A stretch of DNA of 33,935 bases, from the NCBI GenBank assembly GCA_019313245.1, contig JAFDBP010000184.1, positions 1 to 33,935 on the forward strand, read 5' to 3'. Origin of the DNA: Deltaproteobacteria bacterium (GTDB lineage Bacteria; Myxococcota_A; UBA9160; SMWR01). The position numbers and the translations under genes were made by a program. The notes under the pieces were generated by a model. That model worked only from the letters and a program-made list of their open reading frames with translations. It searched no databases and was not told where the DNA came from. Below are positions 27,589 to 33,935 of the stretch, piece after piece (position 1 is the first letter of the stretch; the number at the start of each line of letters is the position of its first letter).

Positions 27589-28938
27589 ATGAAAGTCGCG
27601 TTCGTATCCGGAAACCGCGAGCTGCTCCCCGACGCGGCCATACCGATCGGCATCCTCTCGGTCATCGCGAACCTGCCGAAGCGACACGAGACGACCCTCA
27701 TCGACCTCTGCTTCGAGGATGCGCCCGCGGCGGCCCTCAGCGAGAAGCTCGGCGCGTTCGAGCCGGACGTCGTCGCGCTGGGAATGCGCAACATCCAGAA
27801 CGCCGATTATTCCGGCACGTCCAACACGCTCGCGTATTACGACGCGCTGATCGGCGCGATCCGCAACGCGACCGAAGCGCCGATCGCGCTCGGCGGCAGC
27901 GGCTTCAGCGTAATGCCCGGCGAGTTGATGCAGCGCCTGCGGCCCGACTTCGGCATCTCGGGCGAGGCCGAAGCCTCGTTTCCCGCGCTGCTCGACCGGC
28001 TCGAGGCCGGGCTGGGCTTCGAGGGGATCGGCAACCTGCACCGGATCGAAGGCGGCGAAGTCGTCTCGAACGGCCCGGCGTCGGACTTTCTCGACATGAG
28101 CACGCTGTCGCCGGGAGATCGCTCGCTGGTCGACGCGCGCTACTACGAGCGCTTTGGGATCGAGTCGCTCCAGACCAAGCGCGGCTGCCCGCTGCACTGT
28201 GATTACTGCACCTACCCCATCATCGAAGGCCGGGTCGGACGCGTCCGCGAACCCGCGGCCGTCGTCGACGAACTCTTCGCGAGCCTCGAGCAGCAACCCG
28301 CGACCTCGCACGTCTTCGTGGTCGACTCGGTCTTCAATCTCCCCAAGGGCCACGCCAAAGCGGTGTGCCGCGAGATGATCGACCGGAAGGTGGCGATCCC
28401 GTGGACCTGCTATGCGAACCCGCTCGGCTTCGACGGCGAACTCGCGGAGTTGATGGCCGAGGCGGGGTGTGCGGGCATGGAGGTGGGCGCCGACTCGGGT
28501 TCGGACGCGATCCTGACCCGCCTGCGCAAGGGCTTCACGACCGAGCAGATCCGCGAACTCCACCGGATCGCCGCGCAGGTGGGCATCCCGGACTGTCACA
28601 CCTTCATCCTCGGCACGCCCGGAGAGAGCTTCGACGACGTGCTGCGCACCCTCGACTTCATCGTCGACCTCGACCCCTTCAGCGCGATCCTGATGGCCTG
28701 GGTCGACGATGCGGAGGCGCTGGATGCCGAGGCCGCGCGCGAGCGCGAGAAATTGCGGGAGTCGATCCTCAGGCTGCTCGAGGAACACAAGAGCGAGTTT
28801 CCGTGGTGGAGCATCCCCGCGCTCGGCGTGAACTACGACGCGAAACTCTTCGACCGGCTGCGCGCGAGCGGTTACGACGGGCCGCTCTGGCGTCACGTGC
28901 GCGGACTGCTGCCCACTGGGAGGGGAAGACGCCGCTGA
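27589..28938 (+). CDS. B12-binding domain radical SAM protein
   Basis: A 449-residue protein with an N-terminal cobalamin-binding-like Rossmann domain (about 1-145; the His of DxHxxG is absent) and a radical SAM core with Cys200-x3-Cys204-x2-Cys207 in KRGCPLHCDYCTYP. EVGADSGSD and LGTPGE are typical of the B12-radical SAM/TIGR family that includes methyltransferases and C-C bond formers. The reaction cannot be told. The ATG at 27589 has GGGGAG 9 nt upstream. It is divergent from the FabG/halogenase-like operon across 131 bp, so a link to that pathway is possible. Confidence 0.9.
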   Translation: MKVAFVSGNRELLPDAAIPIGILSVIANLPKRHETTLIDLCFEDAPAAALSEKLGAFEPDVVALGMRNIQNADYSGTSNTLAYYDALIGAIRNATEAPIALGGSGFSVMPGELMQRLRPDFGISGEAEASFPALLDRLEAGLGFEGIGNLHRIEGGEVVSNGPASDFLDMSTLSPGDRSLVDARYYERFGIESLQTKRGCPLHCDYCTYPIIEGRVGRVREPAAVVDELFASLEQQPATSHVFVVDSVFNLPKGHAKAVCREMIDRKVAIPWTCYANPLGFDGELAELMAEAGCAGMEVGADSGSDAILTRLRKGFTTEQIRELHRIAAQVGIPDCHTFILGTPGESFDDVLRTLDFIVDLDPFSAILMAWVDDAEALDAEAAREREKLRESILRLLEEHKSEFPWWSIPALGVNYDAKLFDRLRASGYDGPLWRHVRGLLPTGRGRRR

Positions 28939-28978
28939 CCGCAGCGGCGGGGCAGCTAGCGCCGGGCCGGTACCGGAA

Positions 28979-29512
28979 TCAGATGCCCGCTGCGATGCGC
29001 TCGGCGAGGGTGTTGACCATCCGGTCGAAGCGCTCGACGGCTCCCGGGCGGATGATGCCGGCGATTGCCGTCGAAGTGTCGGTAGCAAAGCTCCTGGTAG
29101 CGCCACCTTCGTTGACGACCTCCACCGTCACCGCGATTTGATCGGCCCCGGCCATGGCCCCCAACCAGAAACCGGTGGAACCGGACCGCAGACGAAACTG
29201 GGTCACCCGGATGTTCACCGCGTCGGGGAGTTGGTTTTTCCCACCACCCGACCACAGTTTCTGCAACACCTTGTTCGCGATCTTCCGACTGCCGGCCTGT
29301 TGCAGGAAGGCCTCTCTGCGATCGCCGCTGAGTCCGCTGGCATCGACGCTCACCGTGACGTCCCTGCCAGTCGCCTCGATGGAATCGGTGGCGGAGAACT
29401 GGATCGTCCCGTTGCCCGGCGCGGCCGCACAGCCAAACAGCGCGAGAGTCGCGAGGACCGCGACGAGTTGAAGATTTCTCTCACACGACGAATGAAACTT
29501 TTGATCACTCAT
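28979..29512 (-). CDS. Lipoprotein, DUF4410-like
   Basis: A 177-residue lipoprotein: hydrophobic segment ending in the lipobox LFGC with Cys28. The mature part is of mixed alpha/beta type, ending TLAERIAAGI. It loosely resembles DUF4410 outer-membrane lipoproteins, but I am not sure. The start ATG is only 38 bp from the divergent start of the next lipoprotein gene, so the promoters of the two units must overlap. It lies convergent with the B12-radical SAM gene, 40 bp apart. Confidence 0.75.
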   Translation of the reverse strand: MSDQKFHSSCERNLQLVAVLATLALFGCAAAPGNGTIQFSATDSIEATGRDVTVSVDASGLSGDRREAFLQQAGSRKIANKVLQKLWSGGGKNQLPDAVNIRVTQFRLRSGSTGFWLGAMAGADQIAVTVEVVNEGGATRSFATDTSTAIAGIIRPGAVERFDRMVNTLAERIAAGI

Positions 29513-29550
29513 AGTCGTGATACGATAGCTCGATCATTTCGGAGGGTACA

Positions 29551-29967
29551 ATGCGAGTCGCGCAAAACATTCCGCTAGCCGTCGCAATCGCCCTGCAGGT
29601 CGCTCTCGGTTCGGCTTGTACGTCGCCGGTGCCGCCCACCGTGACTCGGGCTCCGAGGGTGGTGCTGAAGGCGAACCCCACGATCTTTCTTCAAGCCACC
29701 GCGCAACAACCCCGCATCGCAGAATCGCTGCGCCAGGCGGGCGTTCAACTCGTCGATTCCTACGGAGCGGCCGACTATATCTTGAACGTCAACGTGGGAA
29801 GAAGACGCGGGAGCATGGCTTGCGGCGGCACCAACAATGTCGCGTATATCCTCGATGGCAGAGAGGGCCACCTGTTGGTGATGAAGGGCCGAGGACTGAC
29901 GGGGACCTGCACCCCCAACATCTTCGTCGACATGAGCCAGAAGCTCGTCACCTACTTCGGCAGTTGA
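29551..29967 (+). CDS. Small lipoprotein, first of a tandem pair
   Basis: A 138-residue putative lipoprotein with signal segment and acylated Cys23 (GSACTSP). The mature part has AADYILNVNVGRRR, MACGGTNNVAYIL and GLTGTCTPNIF; the two later Cys may form a disulfide. The following gene encodes a paralogue of equal length. GGAGG precedes the ATG by about 6 nt. I recognise no named family. Confidence 0.8.
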   Translation: MRVAQNIPLAVAIALQVALGSACTSPVPPTVTRAPRVVLKANPTIFLQATAQQPRIAESLRQAGVQLVDSYGAADYILNVNVGRRRGSMACGGTNNVAYILDGREGHLLVMKGRGLTGTCTPNIFVDMSQKLVTYFGS

Positions 29968-29983
29968 GGCACTCGGGGGGATC

Positions 29984-30400
29984 ATGCGAATTGCACGGCC
30001 GATCACGTTCGCGGGCTCGATCGCCCTGTTGATCGCTCTCGTCTCGGGTTGCACGAGCCCGATGGCACCCGTCGTGACGCGAGCTCCAGCGGCGCCTTTG
30101 AGCGCGCACCCTGCGATCTACCTCCAGTCCAGCGTGCAACGGATGCGACTCCTCGCTTCGCTGCACAGTGCGGGCATCCGCACCACGAATTCGACCGAAG
30201 AAGCCGATTACGTCCTGACGGTCATCGTCGGAAAGCGGCGCGTCAAGATGCAATGCGGCGGCATGCACAACATCATCTACATCCTGAGCGACATGGGCCG
30301 CCAGTTGATGGAAATCAAAGCGCGCGGGTTGACGGGAGAATGCGTCCCCAATGTCTTCGACGAGACGAGCCAGACGCTCGCGAGTTATTTCGGCGGCTGA
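29984..30400 (+). CDS. Small lipoprotein, second of a tandem pair
   Basis: A 138-residue lipoprotein paralogous to its upstream neighbour, 16 bp away in the same operon. Both share CTSP..P.VTRAP after the lipidated Cys23 (here VSGC), an ADY.L.V.VG.RR strand, M.CGG..N..YIL, GLTG.C.PN.F and a YFG end. The conserved Cys pair and Gly-rich turns suggest a small disulfide-stabilised fold at the outer membrane. The two copies have diverged clearly, so the duplication is not recent. GGGGGG lies just before the ATG. Confidence 0.8.
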   Translation: MRIARPITFAGSIALLIALVSGCTSPMAPVVTRAPAAPLSAHPAIYLQSSVQRMRLLASLHSAGIRTTNSTEEADYVLTVIVGKRRVKMQCGGMHNIIYILSDMGRQLMEIKARGLTGECVPNVFDETSQTLASYFGG

Positions 30401-30431
30401 GCCCGACCCGTCGTCCGCGAAACCGCCGCTC

Positions 30432-31412
30432 CTACTCGCGAGGCGTGCGGAGCACGTGCACCAGGTAGTAGGTCACGCCGGGTAGCATCCAGACCAGTTC
30501 GCGCAGGCGCGCCGCGAGTCCCACCGCGAGCCCGACTTCGCTCGAGTAGCCGAGCAACTGGAACAGCCACATCGTCGCGCCCTCGAGCACACCGATGCCC
30601 GCCGGAACCGGCAGCATGTGAGCGGCCCCGGTCGCGAAGATGGCGGCGACGATCGCGACCGGGTCGGTCGGAAGCCCGAAGGCGGCCAACAGCAGCGCGA
30701 ATTCTGCGATCACCAGCAGGTTGGCGACGAGCCCCGTGACGAAGCCGCCGAACATGCGCCGCAGCTGCTCGACCAGCCGCGCGGCGGACGCGTCGGAATC
30801 GACCATCACATCGAGCTGTCGATCGACGAGGCGAAAGCGATCGAGCCGCATGCTCTTGACGAGCGGTGCCACCAGGCCCGCACCGCGGCGCAGCCGGCGC
30901 ACGGCGAGCAGGATCCCCGCGGCCAGAGCGAGCGTCCCGACGACGCCGGTGACCAACACGCGTTCGAGTTGGGGAATGCCGTGCTGCAGCAAGAGAAAGC
31001 CGAACAGGATGCTGAACGGCGCATTGGAGGCGAGCTCGAGCGTGCGGTCGACCGCGACGCTCGCGATCGCCTTGCCGGGGCCGACGCCGTCGCGCGAAGC
31101 GAGCCAGGCGCGCAGCGGATCGCCCCCGAGTTTTCCGCTCGGCACGAGCACCGCGAGGCAATGGGCGGCGCTCCGGTGCAGGGTCAGGCGCAACAGCGAG
31201 AGGTCCGCGCCCACGCCCGAGAGCACGTAACCCCAGCGCCAGGACAGGCAGGCCAGCGTCGCGAACGCAGCCGCGAGAAAGGCCAAAAGCAGCGGAGCGG
31301 ATGGAGCCCGCGCGAGTGTGACCAGCGCGGGGGCGCCGTACTTCCAGAGCACGAACGCGAGCAGTCCTGTCCCGATCAGGAGATTCGCGACGAAGATGAT
31401 CCGGGCTCGCAC
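30432..31412 (-). CDS. UPF0104 / lysylphosphatidylglycerol synthase-like membrane protein
   Basis: A 326-residue integral membrane protein with about eight helices, of the LPG_synthase_TM/UPF0104 family (flippase or synthase-like, as in MprF, AglD and HpnL). Family motifs seen: VPSGKLGGDPLRAWLA, VDRTLEL and PVPAGIGVLEGATMWL. The soluble aminoacyl-transfer domain of MprF is missing, so it may move or present a lipid instead of making one. The start is taken as GTG at 31412, 4 bp after the stop of the radical SAM gene; no good Shine-Dalgarno is seen, but the segment from here gives the normal family length. It is the third gene of the ligase-radical SAM operon. Confidence 0.85.
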   Translation of the reverse strand: MRARIIFVANLLIGTGLLAFVLWKYGAPALVTLARAPSAPLLLAFLAAAFATLACLSWRWGYVLSGVGADLSLLRLTLHRSAAHCLAVLVPSGKLGGDPLRAWLASRDGVGPGKAIASVAVDRTLELASNAPFSILFGFLLLQHGIPQLERVLVTGVVGTLALAAGILLAVRRLRRGAGLVAPLVKSMRLDRFRLVDRQLDVMVDSDASAARLVEQLRRMFGGFVTGLVANLLVIAEFALLLAAFGLPTDPVAIVAAIFATGAAHMLPVPAGIGVLEGATMWLFQLLGYSSEVGLAVGLAARLRELVWMLPGVTYYLVHVLRTPRE

Positions 31413-31416
31413 CCTC

Positions 31417-32592
31417 TCAGGCGGGGTTGGCGAAGCTGGCGGCAGCCGGTTCGTATCCGTCGATGGTGGCGCCCGCCGCCAGGTGCTCGGCGAGGATGAC
31501 CTCGATCGAGCGCTGATCGGTGACCTCGAACTGGCTCTTCTCGAGTTCGAAGCGCGCGCCCGCATCGGTGTAGGGCGCCACGCCGGGCGAACCGGCCGTC
31601 AGCACGCCGATCACCGGCACGAGCAGGCGCTGCATCTCCGGAGTTTCGCGCGTCGAGATCACGACCTTCGCCTGCGGAAACGCGACCGACAGCAGCGCAA
31701 CCACGCGGGCGAGGTCGTCGTCGCTCACACCGACGCGATAGGCCGCTCCGCTGGCCTTTCGAAGCCGCGGCAGGCTGATGTAGACCAGCATGTCGCGCGC
31801 GAGCAGATGCCGCACGTGAGCGCTGAGCGCGAGCAACTCGTAGGCGAGATCGCGATTCAGCCCCAGCAGCAGGCCCGGATTCGCCGAGCGGAAGCCCGCG
31901 TCGGCGGCGCGATCGAAATTTTCGAGCCGGCGCACAAAATCGCTGCGCGGGTTCTCGCGAACGGATCCCATGAACCGCTCGTAGACCACCGGATCGTAGG
32001 TCTCCTGGAAGGTGCACATGGTAAGCCGCGCCGCGTCAGCCAGCGGCGACACGCCGCCAAAGAACACGTCGTACTCCTCGACCTCGAGCGAGCCAATGTT
32101 GATCAACACGTGGCTGAAGTTGCGCTCCAGCGCGCTGCGCGCCGCGGCCGTCGTTCGCTTCAGCATCTCGTCGCGCATCGGGCCGTAGCGATACTCGCCC
32201 GTCAGCAGCGCGACGCCGCGCAGCCCGCGCCGATACAGGATGTCGAGCTGCTCGTCGGTCGCGGCTTCGCTCGCGGTGACGCGCTCGAGTTCACTGTTGA
32301 CGCGGCGCATGCCGCACATCAGGCATTCACCGTCGCACTCGTTGGAGATGTAGAGCGGCGAGAACGTCTGGAGTTTTGGCGCGCCGGGCGGTCGATTCGC
32401 GCGCGCGATTGCGAGCAGATCCGCGGTGGGGACGTCTTGCGACAACAAGAGCGTCGCTAGATCGTCGTCGTCGATGGGCTTGCCGGCGGCGAAATCCGAG
32501 GCAAGTCGCGGGCCCTCTCGCTCGCTTGCGCGCTGGCGCGCGCGCTCTCGGCGCGCAGCGAGAGCCTCGGAGTCGAGCGAGAACGCCTTCAT
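31417..32592 (-). CDS. NosL/ThiH-like radical SAM enzyme
   Basis: A 391-residue radical SAM protein with Cys86-x3-Cys90-x2-Cys93 in ISNECDGECLMCGMRR. The surroundings look like the aromatic-amino-acid lyase group (ThiH, HydG, NosL): LYISN before the cluster, LTGEYRYG, NIGSLE, TMCTFQETYD and NPGLLLGL. The CDxEC-x-MC-x-MR variant and the TFQETYD motif match what I recall of NosL, which turns tryptophan into 3-methyl-2-indolic acid; ThiH and HydG cleave tyrosine. No thiamine or hydrogenase genes are nearby. It starts 12 bp after the AMP-ligase gene, as in pathways where the product is then adenylated. The substrate (Trp, Tyr or another) is inferred, not shown. Confidence 0.87.
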   Translation of the reverse strand: MKAFSLDSEALAARRERARQRASEREGPRLASDFAAGKPIDDDDLATLLLSQDVPTADLLAIARANRPPGAPKLQTFSPLYISNECDGECLMCGMRRVNSELERVTASEAATDEQLDILYRRGLRGVALLTGEYRYGPMRDEMLKRTTAAARSALERNFSHVLINIGSLEVEEYDVFFGGVSPLADAARLTMCTFQETYDPVVYERFMGSVRENPRSDFVRRLENFDRAADAGFRSANPGLLLGLNRDLAYELLALSAHVRHLLARDMLVYISLPRLRKASGAAYRVGVSDDDLARVVALLSVAFPQAKVVISTRETPEMQRLLVPVIGVLTAGSPGVAPYTDAGARFELEKSQFEVTDQRSIEVILAEHLAAGATIDGYEPAAASFANPA

Positions 32593-32604
32593 CCGCCTTC
32601 TATA

Positions 32605-33935
32605 TCACCGACTCGTATGCTTGGCTACCCGGAGTTCCCGCGCCAAGCGGCGTCCGCGCGCGCTGTTGCGCAGGCCGCGCACGAGCCAGCGCCACAGCTC
32701 GGGAAGCGTCGGCCGCTGCCACTCGATCATGCCCTGACTGACGGACAGAATTCGCCTTCCCGGCCGCCGCCAGTCACTCACCAGCACGGGTTTGTAGACG
32801 CTGGGGCTGCGGCTGAGTGATTCGACATCGAGCAGTGCGTTGCGCTCGGTGGTTTCGATCTCGATCTTGACGTCGCCGAGGTGCTCGCGCGCAGCTGCGT
32901 GCGGATCTCCCGACCCGCCCTCGGACTCGATCCGGATCACGAGGCGATCCGGCAGAACGACCGCAAAGAACACCGAACTGTCCAGTGCGTCCGCCGCTGC
33001 GGCCCCCGCCTCGACGAGATCGTAGGAGTGAAGCCGTCGACCCTGGAGTTCGACGACGCCGCTCTCGCGGCCCAGCACGACGATCGCGGGCCGCGGATCG
33101 CCGCATTCGCAGCGCGGCAGGCGCCGCACCCGGTCGCCGGTATCGAAACGCAGCAGCGGACTGCCCTCGATCCCGAGTGTGGTGACGACCAGGCGGCCCT
33201 CTTCGCCGACACCCACTTCGTGCTCCGAATCCGCTCGGAGCAACTCGCAGTAGACGAGTTCGGGCTCGAGGTGGAGGTTCCGCGCGCTGCAGGACGTACC
33301 GAGCAGCATCGTTTCCGTCGAGCCGTAGAGCTCGATCACCCGGCCACCCCAGATGCGCTCGATCCGGCGCTGCATCACGGGCGGAAGCGCCGCTCCCCCG
33401 AGAAAGAACGTGTCGAGCGGGAGGTCCGTGGCGGGATCGAGACCGCGAGCGCGCGCAATCTGGGCCAGCACGATCGGTTCGAGCGGGAAGCCCGCGAGCA
33501 CGTTGGCCCCGGTGCTCCGCGCCAGATCGAGTGCGCGTGGGAACGGCACATCCCAGTTGATGTTCCCGGCCGGGATCGCGACGCCGCCGCCCTGCTGGGC
33601 GATCAGCTGGATCAGGTGTGCGGGCGCCGCCATGAACGGGAAGCGGTTCAACAGGATCTGGCCCGGCGCGAAGATGTCGGGATGGCGTTTGGAGATCGCC
33701 CGAGCGCTGCGCGCGAAATCGGCCGCGGTCAGCCAGGTCGAATTCGCCCCCGCTCCGCTGGTGCCGGAGGTCTCGCCGTAATGGCAGACCTCTTCCAGCG
33801 GCAGCGCGCGTGTCCCATCGAGCCCCACTGACACGAGGTCGGAGCGGGTGGTAATCGGCACATTTCGCAACTCGCTGGGGTTGCGAACCACTACGCCGCG
33901 GAGTCGCTCGGCGTAGAGGGGGCTGTTGCGCGCAC
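32605..33935 (-). CDS. PaaK-like AMP-dependent ligase (N-terminus outside window)
   Basis: The gene enters from the right edge: the frame stays open to the last base, and NSPLYAERL at its visible start is typical of the PaaK N-terminal region, so the GTG at 33891 is not the true start. Adenylation motifs are ETSGTSG, LYGSTE and RFDTGDRVR, as in phenylacetate-CoA ligases. The C-terminal part with VLGRESG and a YKPVL segment is less typical, and the catalytic Lys is not clear. It would activate an aromatic or other carboxylic acid as acyl-AMP and pass it to CoA or a carrier protein. It is the first visible gene of the operon with the NosL-like enzyme, whose product would be a plausible substrate. 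Confidence 0.88.
   Translation of the reverse strand, partial: ARNSPLYAERLRGVVVRNPSELRNVPITTRSDLVSVGLDGTRALPLEEVCHYGETSGTSGAGANSTWLTAADFARSARAISKRHPDIFAPGQILLNRFPFMAAPAHLIQLIAQQGGGVAIPAGNINWDVPFPRALDLARSTGANVLAGFPLEPIVLAQIARARGLDPATDLPLDTFFLGGAALPPVMQRRIERIWGGRVIELYGSTETMLLGTSCSARNLHLEPELVYCELLRADSEHEVGVGEEGRLVVTTLGIEGSPLLRFDTGDRVRRLPRCECGDPRPAIVVLGRESGVVELQGRRLHSYDLVEAGAAAADALDSSVFFAVVLPDRLVIRIESEGGSGDPHAAAREHLGDVKIEIETTERNALLDVESLSRSPSVYKPVLVSDWRRPGRRILSVSQGMIEWQRPTLPELWRWLVRGLRNSARGRRLARELRVAKHTSR

Noticed and set aside
28967-28976. Perfect palindrome CCGGTACCGG after the B12-radical SAM gene
   Set aside because: Ten bases in GC-rich DNA are expected by chance, there is no second copy nearby and no T-run.
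33889-33891. GTG as the start of the PaaK-like ligase
   Set aside because: The frame continues upstream to the window edge with sequence typical of the ligase N-terminal region, so the gene is partial.

Overview
The window is a GC-rich stretch of chromosome from a Gram-negative bacterium. It encodes exported lipoproteins, a PEP-CTERM-tagged multihaem cytochrome, a Dsb disulfide pair, system II cytochrome c maturation, an ECF sigma operon, a coenzyme B12-dependent acyl-CoA mutase and several radical SAM enzymes. This mix fits a deltaproteobacterium-like lineage such as Myxococcota or Binatota, but no marker gene fixes the taxon. No tRNA, rRNA, CRISPR array, insertion sequence or prophage gene was recognised. 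Coding density is high and most starts have a visible Shine-Dalgarno sequence.

Layout. 1-806 (-): N-terminal part of an amidase. 1210-4119 (+): secreted penicillin-acylase-family hydrolase. 4175-8652 (+): an acyl-CoA metabolism locus with an acyl-CoA synthetase, a B12-dependent mutase large subunit with isobutyryl-CoA-mutase-type active-site residues, and a fusion of the B12-binding small subunit to a MeaB-like G-protein. 8774-10747 (+): YgiQ-type radical SAM protein. 10842-11147 (+): histone-H1-like Lys/Ala protein. 11151-12069 (-): RarD-like permease broken by a frameshift. 12291-14049 (-): ECF sigma factor, membrane-anchored putative anti-sigma factor and a CpxP/Spy-like Cys-rich periplasmic protein, with two near-identical ECF-type promoters. 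14196-16511 (-): multihaem PEP-CTERM cytochrome, with an intrinsic terminator. 16811-18565 (+): divergent large exported protein of unknown function. 18645-19768 (+): DsbB and a DsbA-like thioredoxin. 19801-21580 (-): ResB and CcsA. 21751-24089 (-): CHIPPG-motif polyampholyte, DUF4197 protein, RelA/SpoT-domain protein. 24300-25133 (+): cupin and exported thioredoxin. 25144-27457 (-): FabG-like reductase and flavin-dependent halogenase-like enzyme. 27589-28938 (+): B12-binding radical SAM protein. 28979-30400: three small lipoproteins, two of them tandem paralogues. 30432-33935 (-): PaaK-like AMP-ligase (start outside the window), a NosL/ThiH-type radical SAM enzyme and a UPF0104-type membrane protein.

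How parts may work together. The Dsb pair, CcsA/ResB and the exported thioredoxin are the equipment needed to mature c-type cytochromes such as the multihaem protein nearby. The acyl-CoA synthetase plus mutase would activate a short branched acid and rearrange its carbon skeleton. The most promising undescribed system is the 30432-33935 operon, where an aromatic-amino-acid-type radical SAM enzyme sits directly after an adenylating ligase. The split mutase with a B12-domain/G-protein fusion and the ECF operon with duplicated promoters and a Cys-repeat effector come next.
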